A program made the position numbers and the translations under genes. Shown here piece by piece: positions 11,960 to 22,589 of a DNA stretch of 64,000 nt. Each line of letters starts with the position of its first letter. Position 1 is the stretch's first letter. Source of the DNA: Trichaptum fuscoviolaceum (Eukaryota; Basidiomycota; Agaricomycetes; Hymenochaetales; Trichaptaceae); assembly GCA_910574455.1 (NCBI GenBank), contig CAJSYZ010000012.1, forward strand, positions 1,233,317-1,297,316, read 5' to 3'. The notes under the pieces are model-generated. The model saw only the letters and a program-made list of their open reading frames with translations, made no database searches and had not been told where the DNA came from.

Positions 11960-12799
11960 TGTTACGACCGTCGGGAATTGTAGCGGGAAACAGTTTCGGG
12001 AAACTGGAATTCGCGACAAGAACCCGCGTTCGGGAATCTGGATTCGCGACTGGGAATGAGCGTGGGAATTCAGGCGGGAAACGCGCGGGATTCTATCCAG
12101 GCGCGTCGCGGGATTCTCAAGGCCAGCTAGGACTCTTCACTGCTTTGAACGTCAAGTAAGCGGATCCCTAAGGAAGCACTCCACAAGTAAGTATTGCGCA
12201 ACTAACTACACAGGAGAAAAGAGAGAGATCACACCTAAGGAAGCACTCCACAAGAGGTCAAAAGTGGGGTGCTCCTTACGATGCCTACAGCTATTTATCT
12301 ACTTCGTAAAGACTGTATAGTTAATCTACGCTAAGTGTCCTTGCGCAATGCGCACCTATCTACTACAAACGATACATGCTACGACCGCAATGCTAGGCAT
12401 GTCCATCCCGTCTCTCCAGATGGCTACGGCCTGTCCGTGGACGTCAGCGTCCGGTCCGGGGCCGCGACTAGCCAGACTAGGTATGCCAGGCTGTTGCAGG
12501 TTGTCACCTTGAGGTACTAGCGGATTAATGAGCGTATGTTGATAAGTGAATGTACGTGTGCCGTGGCGGGTCGTCGTAAATGAGTGTGTGTATGCGTGCA
12601 TGGTTGCCGGGACGGTGGTGCGGGATAAGTCACGTGAGCATGGGATCGTGCGATTCGGGAATGAGGTTTCGCGCGGGGAATCTAATGGCGGGATTCTCCC
12701 CGCGGGATTGTCTGCTCATGTCGGGATCCTTGGCGGGAAAGTGCGGGAAATGAGAAAAGGAGCCTGGGATCTCGACATGTGCGCGTCATTTGACAGACA
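11960..12799 (-). repeat. 5' LTR of the Ty3/gypsy element (borders approximate)
   Basis: Read on the minus strand, the proposed LTR starts TGTCTGTC (12,799) and ends GGTCGTAACA (11,960), just upstream of the gag start at 11,870. It has a TATA-like ATAAATA at about 12,298-12,292 and a direct repeat of CTAAGGAAGCACTCCACAAG (about 12,170-12,190 and 12,237-12,255). The inner border fits a TG...CA LTR; the outer border is a guess because the partner LTR lies outside the window. Confidence 0.55.
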
Positions 12800-13156
12800 A
12801 CCCCCGAAAGGCATCGCGGTGAATATTGATATTAAACAAATTCTAGGGTATCGCAATTATTTAGAATTGGCGATAGAGTCAAAGGATGACTCCAAGCCTT
12901 CAAGTCCTTAAGGTCGCCTCAACTACTAGCCGAATTAGCCCTCTCGTAGGTGGTGGGTTGACAATGGACACAGTATGCTTGCATCTCCAGTTTCTCCTTT
13001 TGTTGCTTTGAGATTTGTTGATAATTATATTACCTCGAACAATGAATACCATGATGTCGTCACCACTGGCTCTGGCAATGTAAACTGTACAACAAGTCTC
13101 AATACACTTTGTAGTACTATGTGGCAATGTGCTAACGGAAGAGTTTAACTTAGTAA
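12800..13156. other. Spacer between gypsy LTR and Plavaka transposase
   Basis: About 350 bp with no gene. It should contain the 3' untranslated end and possibly the left terminus of the Plavaka element; I could not identify an inverted repeat here. Confidence 0.4.
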
Positions 13157-15983
13157 TTATTGTCTAGCTTCGTACAGTGTTTGGTGCATGTGCATGTCAG
13201 CAAATCGGTTAACATAGAATCTATCATAAAAATCCAGGGTCTCCTCAGGTGTCAATGACTTTGGAGGACATTCATCACCCTTCGGAACCCCCAGGAGGTG
13301 GGCTAAACGGAGGATGTCCCCTACATCTATCACAGATAGCTTCGGAGCCTTGCAGTTGTGCTGATAGTGACATCTGCCACTGGCATTCACTCCAGTACAG
13401 CATCCGACACAGGTGGTAGAGCTCTCTAACTCATACTCCGGTTCGACTATCCACATTCTTGTTTTCAGGTCGGGTGAATCTCCAACACGCTTGAAAATTT
13501 GGACGAGAGCGCAGTCCTGACATTCCCCTTTAGCGGTGAAGGAAAAAAGAAGCATAACTCAGGCAACTCTCATTCCCGCAAACCCCTTTGTGCAGGAGCT
13601 AACTCGAACAAGGACTGCATCACGTCTTGCTTTTCCGCGCCAAGAGGGATTGGACCTGATCACCTCCCTCATTGCTTGTTCTATAGGGATCGATTCGCCA
13701 TGGTAGGCAAAGAAAGCGGTGGCTGAATGGAATATTGAAAAGTCATTGCTCGTGTCCAATTCAACTGCTGGTTGGGCTCTACCAGAGGAGCCCCTTGAGT
13801 TGGAGGTGTGATTCTCGTACTTGTTGAATAAGTATTCTTTAATGAGCTGTCGGAGCTGTCGGAGCTCTGGATGACCTTTTATCGCCGCAAGCGTGTTGAG
13901 CTGTTTAGGATACACCTTACTGGACTCTGCAAGGATGACAACAAAGAAGTCAGATGTGTAACACCAAAAGCATGGGTTACCAAGTAATACCCACGTTGCT
14001 TCGAAGCCATTAACATCAAGCTCAAAGGGTCATTTCTGCCACCCAAGCGGATCTGGTGTTCAGCATGTTGTATGTCTTGAACCGCAAGATGCTGTGGCCC
14101 ATGCACTACTAGTAAGCTTTCAAGTTCGGGATCTTCCAGGTCTGCAATTTCGTTGAGTTCATTATTGCCCACAATGTCATCGAAGAAGTCCTCTGTATCA
14201 TCAGCTGCACCAGCTTCGGGTGTATCTTGATGCTGCATCTGCTCCTTCCGAATTTGGGTCCTCTCAGCGTCATCTGACTCCGACTCTGACATATTCCTGC
14301 GCAGAACATCTAGCAAAGCTCTCCATGAAGCCTCAGCCAGAGGACTTTCCAGCATTCCACACCTCTTGAAGTCTGCCCTCGATGCAATAAGTTTACTGAG
14401 ACGTTGGTTTGCTGTGATCATCTGACCTAAAGGATCATTTCTGTTTGAGCGTCGCCACATTTCCTTGACCGCGTAAATGTGTTTATTCTCTGTGATTGAT
14501 GAGCACAGCCCGCTTGGTGCAGCGAAGAGAGGGATCATTGTAGGATAGTGAATCATGGCATGCTGTCGTGGAAGTGAGAAGTTATCCCGGATGCCCTTAG
14601 CTATGAATATTTTGCGATATTGATGATAGTGATCCAGGGAGGCTTTAACCTGATCAAGAGTTGAGGCTGTAATCGTGTACCGACGCACAAGGTAACAGAA
14701 GTCCAGAAATGCACTCAATGCGTGAACTATATCATCATGTACAATGCCCACAATAGCCGGAAGATACACCTAGTAAGCGGATTGCATCAGATATCAGCAA
14801 ACCACCACCTCAAACAAGATCATGATGAAAATACCACATACTTTCATAAGTGCCTTTGAATCATTACCTGTCCATTGCTTGAAGCCTTGACCTTCGGGAA
14901 ATCTGCGAAGTCCAGGAAAAGGAGCAGCAACTCTGATTCTATGTGAAAGTTAGCAGTGGTATTCACACGACTTGTAAGGGAATAGTACCTTTTATCCACA
15001 ATATCCAGCTCTGTCGTGGTCATGCTCTGGCAAATCCACTCGACAAGATGATCCTTGAACACGCCTTTGATGATTTGGTGCAGTAAGTCTGGAGAAATGA
15101 GATCGCATATATCTGCACGCGGAAAATCATTGGTGAAGGGCTACGGGACATAGTTCAAGTTGCGGTAAGTGCATCTAATGGACAACTTGAAGTTGGAACA
15201 CATACGACGATATCTTGGTGGAACCCATACCCTTACGAATTGTGGCTCTACTTATGCTATTGTCATCCACCTGTTCTATCAATCGTTCGTGCAGCTCTTT
15301 TGTTCGAGGATTTGTAACAAATTCCGGATTATCTAGGTTCTTGTGAGGTGCTGTACATCTATATAGTAGCCGCATTAAGCCATTTCCTCGAACTCAAGTC
15401 GGATGTGATTTGTGGAAAGGACAATACTTACTTGCAGCACCATCCAGTGCATATTGCGCATAGACTCACCTGTTCCGGATAATCGGCTATATACGAGCCG
15501 AGTCCGAGAATCGACCTATGCAAGTGACCATCAGGGCACCGGAAAATGGTTTGTTCGTTGTTTATGGACATTGCGCTCTTCAGTGGTCTCAAGATTCTCG
15601 ATATAGATGAATGAAAGACTTGATGTCGAAAGCGGCGGAATTCATCCGACTTTTCGTACTGCCGTTCAGCTGCAAAGCATCAGAACACAAATGGATAGCT
15701 CAGTTTTTGACACACACTCTTTGGTATTGCTAGAAATGCTACGAGCTGGACTGTATTCAACTTTTGGGACCGCCGGGCCTTGTTAGATACATTTCCTATT
15801 GAGAGATATAACAGATAATATTCGTTGTTGCCAGTTCCAACGGAAACTGTTGTCTTGTCACTCCCTAAAATTACCGGAACGAACATGGACCCATGAACTG
15901 CTTTATCTTCGGCGTAGATTTTGTTCTAAGTCAAGGATAATCAGTACACTTCCTCCAACTTCGAATGCTGCATGATTCATGAC

Positions 15984-16196
15984 TCACTCTTTGTTGTCTT
16001 CCGTGACCCGTACCGAATTGGGGTCGAAATCTGTATTTATAAGTGTAACTATCCATAACTATATGGTTCTAATACATAACTAGCGCGGCACTGCGCAACC
16101 CAAAACTCTGTTTGACCAATGTGGGGGCCTACCGCGCGGTCTTCGACCGCGCGCCAGAAGTCGATGCTCCGGCTGTCGAGGCTACCCCCGACAGCA
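15984..16196. repeat. Split direct repeat B2 of the Ngaro-like element
   Basis: Begins TCACTCTTTGTTGTCTTCCG. It is nearly identical for about 205 bp to 16,384-16,590 and diverges after GGCTACCCC. It forms the 3' end of the element on the minus strand. Confidence 0.9.
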
Positions 16197-16232
16197 AGAG
16201 AATCGTAGCCAGAACAGGCGAGGGTGGGTGGG

Positions 16233-16383
16233 CCGAAATTTGAGACAAATCTGAGAGACAATGTGAGTGTAGGTGAGATGGAGAATAGGTCAAGCACCAC
16301 GTCCGTGGCACGCATCTACCCTGTCTTCGCTGTCACGTGCGTCTTCCCCGTGAGTCGTGGGACTTTGGCTAAGTCCTTCCAAC
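16233..16383. repeat. Split direct repeat A2 of the Ngaro-like element
   Basis: A 151-bp repeat starting CCGAAATTTGAGACAAATCT and ending AAGTCCTTCCAAC. It appears identical to the A1 copy at 21,476-21,626 and directly abuts B1. Confidence 0.9.
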
Positions 16384-16596
16384 TCACTCTTTGTTGTCTT
16401 CCGTGACCCGTACCGAATTGGGGTCGAAATCTGTATTTATAAGTGTAACTATCCATAACTATATGGTTCTAATACATAACTAGCGCGGCACTGCGCAACC
16501 CAAAACTCTGTTTGACCAATGTGGGGGCCTACCGCGCGGTCTTCAACCGCGCGCCAGAAGTCGATGCTCCGGCTGTCGAGGCTACCCCAGACGGCA
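16384..16596. repeat. Split direct repeat B1 of the Ngaro-like element
   Basis: The internal copy of B. It overlaps the 3' end of the tyrosine-recombinase gene, whose stop lies at 16,529, so B2 also carries a copy of the last recombinase codons. Confidence 0.88.
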
Positions 16597-17743
16597 GCAG
16601 GCCACAGCCGAGACCAGCGCGGGGCTCACCCAAACGGGCTTGCTGCTGTGCGACCTTGGTAGTGTGGTTTGGAATGACGGTATCCAAGTTACGCCAGTAA
16701 CGAAGGAAGGAGTCAGATGACCATCGACCAGTTTGTTTGATGATGTCGGGATGAACTCCGCAGAGCAACAGGTGAGATGTGCCGCCAATACGGAAACTGT
16801 GGCCAGTTGGCAACGCAGATGGCACTGTACCTTGCTGCCAGACGTCGTAGCAACGAGCCATGAGCTGTTTCTTGAGAAGGAGTGTTGAACCGTGGGCATC
16901 TTGATAGGAAAATATGAGCGCGTCCTTCGACAGGATGTTGACGGTGAGATGATTATTTAAGGCGGCAACGGGATTGACGCGGCCGTTTTGCACCGGCAAT
17001 ATGATAGTTTCGCCCTCCCATTTCTTGACTTTCGTCCACGGCAGGAGCAGTTTGAGGGACCCAACGCGACCAGGAGATATGCTGGAGACTCGAGGGAACG
17101 GGGGCTGACCATGGTCGAAATTGTAACCCGTCGGAAGAAGCTCACCCAAGCGCGCCAGACCCCAGAAAGCAGTGCAAGCGCAAGCAAACACACAGGCATC
17201 GAAGGAGTCATTGAGGTTCAAGGTGTCGCCGAGAGACTGAAGCATCTGTACAGTGACGGGCGAGCGCGGTGGTGTAGGCGTGTGCAACGGCCGACTAGCC
17301 TTTGCCAAGAGGTTCAAGCGGTCAGAGCGCGAGAAAGGAAACCCGTTGCGTACGTGCCAAGCGCGCAACCCAGATAAGTAGTTCTTGACCGTATGTTTCG
17401 ACAGAGAAGGACTGAGATTGGCCAGAAAAGCGCAGAGGAGATAGTCCGAGGCCGGGAATATTTGTGAGTCCGGTATGCGATGTTTGTGACAAAAGTTCAT
17501 GAAGGTGTTGATGGAGCTTTTGTATGTCTTGAGCGTGGCAGGAGACCAAGCGTGGTCGAGAGCGGCGTCGATCGACTTGCAAAAGGATTCAGGCCATTCG
17601 CCTTCGAGAGGAAGCGGAACTGGCGGGGCCGGTAAAACCGGAGGGACGAAGGGGCGCGTCTGGATAGTGACACGCCTGCCGGGTCTCAACTGCTCGTGAA
17701 GCACGGCAAGCATATTCTTAGTGAGTCTTTCCTCGAGTGACAT
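16529..17743 (-). CDS. Tyrosine recombinase of the Ngaro-like element
   Basis: A 404-codon protein that would integrate the circular double-stranded DNA copy of the element. The N-terminal SAM-like core-binding domain contains WSPATLKTYKSSINTFMNFC and LSKHTVKNYLSGLRAWH. The catalytic domain shows the first Arg in FWGLARLGELLP. It then has the H-x-x-R box in GHSFRIGGTSHLLLCG, followed by IIKQTGRWSSDSFLRYWR, where Trp and the final Tyr complete the R-H-R-W-Y set. All key residues are present, so the enzyme may be active. The C-terminal 30 residues are encoded in repeat B1. The start is about 100 nt downstream of the RT stop on the same strand, so it probably relies on internal initiation or a polycistronic transcript. 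Confidence 0.9.
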   Translation of the reverse strand: MSLEERLTKNMLAVLHEQLRPGRRVTIQTRPFVPPVLPAPPVPLPLEGEWPESFCKSIDAALDHAWSPATLKTYKSSINTFMNFCHKHRIPDSQIFPASDYLLCAFLANLSPSLSKHTVKNYLSGLRAWHVRNGFPFSRSDRLNLLAKASRPLHTPTPPRSPVTVQMLQSLGDTLNLNDSFDACVFACACTAFWGLARLGELLPTGYNFDHGQPPFPRVSSISPGRVGSLKLLLPWTKVKKWEGETIILPVQNGRVNPVAALNNHLTVNILSKDALIFSYQDAHGSTLLLKKQLMARCYDVWQQGTVPSALPTGHSFRIGGTSHLLLCGVHPDIIKQTGRWSSDSFLRYWRNLDTVIPNHTTKVAQQQARLGEPRAGLGCGLLPSGVASTAGASTSGARLKTAR

Positions 17744-17840
17744 GATTGTGATGGTGGGGAAGGAAGTAGTAAGGTGAAGGCGAAGTCGGTTTCACTTGCT
17801 AAACATAGTGGCTGACATTGCAATTGAACTACAATTCTGA

Positions 17841-19931
17841 CTAAACACGATCCAAATAAGGTAATAATTCGAGGGGGAGTACAACGCCAGTCTTCAGGCG
17901 ATCACCATCGGCAGGTAGAAAACCGCGTGAGACAGGGTCTGCGGGATTAAGAGCGGTAGCAATGTACTTAGTAGTGAGAAAGGAATCATGGTTTAAAAGG
18001 ACTGATGATAAGCGTGATAGGGAAGAATTTTGCGAAGCTCCTCGTGAAAATGAAGAGGAGATGGCCCCAATAACACCTTGATTGTCAGAGTGAATAAGAA
18101 AGTGAGAATTTCTGGGATGAGCAGAGCAGAGTAATGATACAGCCAATTCAACCGCCACCATTTCGGCCCAGCCAATGCCACGACCATCGAGAAGCGCGCC
18201 CGGGAGAAGTTTCCATGCAGCCCATTTGTTGTTGATGAGGATGCCGATGCCCCAGGAAGTAGAGGCGTCGACAAAAATGGGAAGGGAAAGCGGAGCGGGT
18301 GGGATGGCAATGGTAGAACCCAGAAAAGGTGAATCGAAGGCATGTTTCCACCAGTCAATGTCGGCAGCTAATGATGTTGATACTGCCAGAGAGAGAAACG
18401 GCGACGCGCCGGGCGGAAATCGACAGACGAAGGACCTCAGAGAGTGTAGCTTTGTGCGAGACGAACGCAGAACTAGACAGCAGTGATTGAGGGAACCAAG
18501 GAGCTGCTGACCGTCGCGGAGCGTGCGCTTTTGCCCAAAGGACCAAGGTTGACAACGGTTTTTGAATTTCGACTTTTTTGCTTGAGGGATCTGTACTGTT
18601 CGTTCGGATATATTCCACAGGAAGCCCAAGTATGTGAAGGAATTAGCGAAGTCTTTAAACTTGGGCAGGGACCAGGGGAGACCCAGATACGAAGCCGTGC
18701 GGAAGACTAAATTAGAATCATAAGAATAGGAGAAAGGCGCAGATGAATTGCAGGGATAGCGGAAGAATATTATGTCGTCAACCCATTTCAACACCTGCTG
18801 TGCACCGCGATGTTTGATGATAGCCACAAAGGCGTCTGCGACGCGACCGAAGAGTCCAGCAGACGAGGCAGAGCCGAACGCGACACAATGATCTACATAG
18901 ATTTGATTTTCCCATGAGATGCAGAAGTGTGGTTGCTCGTCAGGCGCAATAGGTACGTTCCGATAGGCGGAGTCGACATCAAAGACTGCAACTTGAGTGC
19001 CTAGAGGAGCTTTGGCGACAAGAAAGAAACACTGAGCGAAAGTACCCCACTCGCAGGGAAAGTCGGAAGAATTGATTTCAGAATTAACAGAGAAATTGCT
19101 AGGGTCATTGCGAGGAAACGAAAGATCTTGTATTATTCGAAAGGAAGTACTGTTCGGTTTGGGAACGACTCCCAAAGGCGCGGTGCGAAAATGTCCGATG
19201 TTTGAAAACAATTGCTGTGATGAGTACGGTCCGGAATAACGACCTAGTTCTAGTTCCTTTGCGATATGCTGCGAGACTGCCTGAGGATGTGTGAGAGCAG
19301 ATTGATGATTGGAAGGGATGAATGTGCACAGTAAAGTGGAAGTGACGCCAGTGTGAAACCCGTTCTGGATGCCAGTCGGGACATCGAGAAAGTCATTGAG
19401 CAGATGAGCAGATGAGAGAGCAGCGAACCAGTGCTCGTGGATGAGCGGGCTGCGCACTTTAAGAAGTGGCACGCGAGCACGCTCTTGCATTGTGTCCGCT
19501 CTCGCCGCAGAGAGTGCACCTGTGCTCGCGGTGGCACTGTTTGCATGCGAGGCTGTTGTTATTCCATCGATAGCAAAATTGGCCACCGCCTGGTGCCAGC
19601 CAACGATTGGACTCTTTCTCGAGGACGAGGAACGGGGCATTAGTGGTGGTGCACGCTGATGATGCGTGACCCGTTTGACCGCAGACAATGCAGAAGGCGG
19701 AAGCACTGTTGGCGCGAAAGGAATGAGCGCGCGGTTCAAAGGGGCGAGCGCGCGACGATGAGGCCCCGTTGTAGTAGGACGAGCGAGAGTTGGAGCCGCG
19801 GGCATTCCGGCGCGGTGAAGCCGAGCGAGAACGTGCGCGATGGGAGCGTTTGGTGCGGGGAGAAGGGATGGCATTGCGTGCAAGGTCGCGAGTGTACTGT
19901 TTCTCCGTCTCTTTGAAGATGTGCACTTCAA
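17841..19931 (-). CDS. Reverse transcriptase-RNase H of the Ngaro-like element
   Basis: An open frame of 696 codons; the first ~150 overlap the gag gene in another frame, so the true protein starts around FLDVPTGIQNGF. The RT part has LGVVPKPNSTSFRIIQDLSFP (finger), FDVDSAYRNVPI (first Asp), and LKWVDDIIFF with the VDD catalytic pair. This VDD box is typical of DIRS/Ngaro-type RT rather than YLDD of gypsy. RNase H follows with PIFVDASTSWGIG (Asp), GWAEMVAVELAV (Glu) and FLIHSDNQGVIGA (Asp), ending at PADPVSRG. No protease or integrase is present, in line with the group. Overlap with gag suggests frameshifting or re-initiation. Confidence 0.9.
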   Translation of the reverse strand: MKCTSSKRRRNSTLATLHAMPSLLPAPNAPIAHVLARLHRAGMPAAPTLARPTTTGPHRRALAPLNRALIPFAPTVLPPSALSAVKRVTHHQRAPPLMPRSSSSRKSPIVGWHQAVANFAIDGITTASHANSATASTGALSAARADTMQERARVPLLKVRSPLIHEHWFAALSSAHLLNDFLDVPTGIQNGFHTGVTSTLLCTFIPSNHQSALTHPQAVSQHIAKELELGRYSGPYSSQQLFSNIGHFRTAPLGVVPKPNSTSFRIIQDLSFPRNDPSNFSVNSEINSSDFPCEWGTFAQCFFLVAKAPLGTQVAVFDVDSAYRNVPIAPDEQPHFCISWENQIYVDHCVAFGSASSAGLFGRVADAFVAIIKHRGAQQVLKWVDDIIFFRYPCNSSAPFSYSYDSNLVFRTASYLGLPWSLPKFKDFANSFTYLGFLWNISERTVQIPQAKKSKFKNRCQPWSFGQKRTLRDGQQLLGSLNHCCLVLRSSRTKLHSLRSFVCRFPPGASPFLSLAVSTSLAADIDWWKHAFDSPFLGSTIAIPPAPLSLPIFVDASTSWGIGILINNKWAAWKLLPGALLDGRGIGWAEMVAVELAVSLLCSAHPRNSHFLIHSDNQGVIGAISSSFSRGASQNSSLSRLSSVLLNHDSFLTTKYIATALNPADPVSRGFLPADGDRLKTGVVLPLELLPYLDRV

Positions 19932-21444
19932 TCTCCTTGGGGATGTAGTTGGTCATGGACGCAACTAGCTTCCGAATCTCGATATCGTACCGGAGATAGA
20001 GCTTGAAATCCTTGAAGAAATCAGGTTGACTAGCCATATGCTCATAATGGCGCTGAAGACCGCGGACAATGCGATCGCGATTCTCGCGGGCGCAATGATA
20101 ATGCACCAAGCGCAATAAGTTGGGGTACGCTTGACGCATGTCGGACTCGGACATGTTAGCCTCCCCTTCGTCGTCAAGATCGCGGGTCACGAACGCAAAT
20201 GTCCCGTCGGCGTTGGGTCGCGCAAAGGCAACATCTGCCTGAGGGCGACGCTGCGAGGCCTGAATGGCGTCAGGCGTCAGGCAATCGAGAGGGAGATGCT
20301 GGCGCCAGCGCGCATGCATAATCTTGAGCGCGTGTGCCGGGAAGGACGTGACCGTAGGTAATAGATTGCCTTCGGAATCAACATCAGTGGGTAGAATGAA
20401 GTTCTGGTCACCGGTAGGAGGCGGAGACGCCGTTCGAGGCGCGGGCAGAGCACGGTTGAAGCCCACTAAAGGCGCCATGAAGGGCCTGGGAGGTGGTTGC
20501 GCCCGCGGGGGATCGACCATCATGCGACGCGAAGGCGTAGCTGGCGAGGATGCGCGAGAGGAACGGCGAGCGGAGACAGTGGGTGATGTGAAACGAGTGG
20601 GGGCAGGCGAAGTGGGGGGGCTCGTGGCCCGGCGACTAGCGGCATGCGATGGCAGCCTGGTGTGAGCCGACGCGATCGAACGCGACGTGCGCGAAGAGGG
20701 CTGGGGAGACCAGTCGAATGCTGGAGACGATTATGAGTATATGCACGACGGGCAATTCAAGAAGAGGACCGGAATGCGTAATGGACGCAAATGAATAAAA
20801 GACGCGAATGCGTACGAGAATGAGGTCAACGCGAATGCGTAGGAAAACGCGAATGCGTAGAAGAACGCGAATGCGTAGATCTGTAGGACGCGAATGCGTA
20901 CAGAAATTGAAAACGCGAATGCGTGCGGAATGGGAGGACGCGAATGCGTATTAAATATGTGACGCGAATGCGTAAAGAGGTATGGGAATGTGGACCGGAT
21001 GCGGGTGGCACCGGGAGGGTGGGGGAAAAAGCAAGACATACCTCGTTCAAGAGTCACTCCTTGACTACGTAGATACCCAGCGAAATTGTCGTTCAGAGTC
21101 TCCAAGGAATTGAGGTAAGCGTTGCGCGCTTTGGCCGAGGCAGCAGCAAGTAGTTGGGCGCCGCGTTGACCAGGACCGGCGAAGCTCACCATAGAGGGGT
21201 TTGTTTGCGAGCGCACGGTGCGGTCGGTGGCAGGCATGTCGGGAGGGTTACCAGGGGGTGTTCTGGGGGGTGTTCCAGGGGGGGTGGGCTCTGAGGACGA
21301 CGATTGTGAGTTGTGTGCCACTGAGCCACTCCTTCTTGAACCCACGGGCTCAATGTCGATGTTTCGGACATTGGGCTCGGGTGACGCGGAAGGTGTCTCT
21401 TCCACCACCTCGGGAGCACGACGGCGACGGCGGGTAGTGACCAT
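19459..21444 (-). CDS. Gag-like protein of the Ngaro-like element, with one intron
   Basis: Exon 1 (21,444-21,042) starts MVTTRRRRRAPEVVEE and is Pro/Ser-rich. The intron (21,041-20,721) has donor GTATGT and acceptor CCAG. Exon 2 (20,720-19,459) stays in frame (LERAFDWSPQ) through MMVDPPRAQPP and ends ARACSRATS. Total is 1,665 nt, exactly 555 codons. The C-terminal half has an Arg/Ser-rich stretch and two zinc motifs: CIVCGQTGHASSAC (CCHC-like) and CTLCGESGHNARAC preceded by CKQCHREH. It would coat the RNA and form the particle. An intron in a retrotransposon gene is unusual; if always spliced, the DNA copies should lack it, so retention in the genomic RNA must be regulated. Confidence 0.8.
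20771..20975. repeat. Array of ACGCGAATGCGTA motifs inside the gag intron
   Basis: Eight perfect or near-perfect copies of ACGCGAATGCGT(A), plus degenerate copies at the left edge, are separated by unequal spacers of 5-15 bp. The motif is partly self-complementary (ACGC...GCGT). The array lies between the intron donor and acceptor. Confidence 0.92.
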
Positions 21445-21475
21445 TGAAACACTCTGAGGCTACGAAGAGAAACCA

Positions 21476-21626
21476 CCGAAATTTGAGACAAATCTGAGAG
21501 ACAATGTGAGTGTAGGTGAGATGGAGAATAGGTCAAGCACCACGTCCGTGGCACGCATCTACCCTGTCTTCGCTGTCACGTGCGTCTTCCCCGTGAGTCG
21601 TGGGACTTTGGCTAAGTCCTTCCAAC
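21476..21626. repeat. Split direct repeat A1 of the Ngaro-like element
   Basis: The 151-bp partner of A2. It forms the 5' end of the element on the minus strand and probably holds its promoter. It ends at CCTTCCAAC, adjoining the Plavaka intron donor. Confidence 0.9.
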
Positions 21627-22127
21627 TTACAGCCTGTTCCCAAGCAAAATTTCCGGACATGTAGTTTCTGAAGACTCGTTCTTTGTTGTCATCAGAGTCC
21701 TCTTTCGGCTGATACTCACGAAACGGGACATAGTCGAATTCGCCTTCCAACGCCGGATTGTCCACCAAATTCCGGATCACTTCCAAAGGATCCCGATACC
21801 ATACATCATATTCTTTCCTCTTCCATGACTTGGTGTTCTCGTTTGTTGCCTTTTGGCTATGATCGTCCGTGTAGAAGTTACTAAAGGATTTCCAAGACAC
21901 ATCACCGACTTTCGTAGCATCAATGGCGTTATACATTTTTTGCGCATCTCCATGAGGCGTACCAGCCAATCCAGTATTACCAAGTCCAGTAACTACTGCA
22001 AAGACGTGGGGTAAATCAGAGCAGTAATTATTCCACGTAGAAATAATACACAAGTAATCCCCTGGCTTGTCCTGGGGACATGCTGATCATAATTCCGTGG
22101 GAACTGCTACTTGGTCCGAGGTTTCTC

Positions 22128-22425
22128 CGCACCAGTCGCTGGACCCTGGTCGCTCAGACGCTGGTCCCGGGTCGCTCAGACGCTGGTCGCTGGTCGCTCA
22201 GACGCTGGTCCCCGGTCGCTCAGACGCTAGTCCCGGGTCGCTCAGACGCTGGTCCCCGGTCGCTGAGACGCTAGTCCCGGGTCGCTCAGACGCTGGTCCC
22301 CGGTCGCTGAGACGCTAGTCCCGGGTCGCTCAGACGCTGGTCCCCGGTCGCTGAGACGCCGGACGCTGGTCCCGTGTCGCTGAGACGCTGGTCGCTGGTC
22401 GCTCAGACGCTAGACGCTCGTCGCT
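22128..22425. repeat. GC-rich ~21-bp tandem repeat
   Basis: About 13 copies of a unit like GTCGCTCAGACGCTGGTCCCG, with a higher-order alternation of GGTCCCCGGT and AGTCCCGGGT giving 42-bp pairs. The open frames across it on both strands are a by-product of the unit length. Confidence 0.9.
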
Positions 22426-22589
22426 AAGTCCATAAGCCCTTACGTGCACATGTCCGCAGACGCGCATGTACAGGTCCCTGGGTCCACAGGTCCATAATAT
22501 GTCCATGCATGCTCGGCTCCAGCACAGAGGCTGCTTTTTCGTCTTGTTTCTCTGTTTGCGCCCTTTGACACATACACTTTGCGAGACTC

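Larger units (their letters stand above)
15984..21626 (-). mobile_element. Complete Ngaro-like tyrosine-recombinase retrotransposon (DIRS order)
   Basis: Minus-strand order is A1 repeat (21,626-21,476), gag, RT-RNase H, tyrosine recombinase, B1 (about 16,596-16,384), A2 (16,383-16,233), B2 (about 16,196-15,984). This A1-ORFs-B1A2B2 pattern of split direct repeats is diagnostic of Ngaro/PAT-type elements. All three genes appear open. It sits in an intron of the Plavaka gene, between GTAA and GTCATG. Removing the element leaves GTAAGT, a normal donor, with no target duplication, as expected for recombinase-mediated integration of circular DNA. Length is 5,643 bp. The short divergence between repeat pairs suggests recent insertion. 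Confidence 0.92.

Noticed and set aside
20771..20975. CRISPR array
   Set aside because: The organism is a fungus, repeats are only 12-13 bp, spacers are short and unequal, and the array lies in an intron of a retrotransposon.
22067..22318. Open frames with repeated SLRRWSP-like translation
   Set aside because: Product of the 21-bp tandem repeat; no start context or domain.
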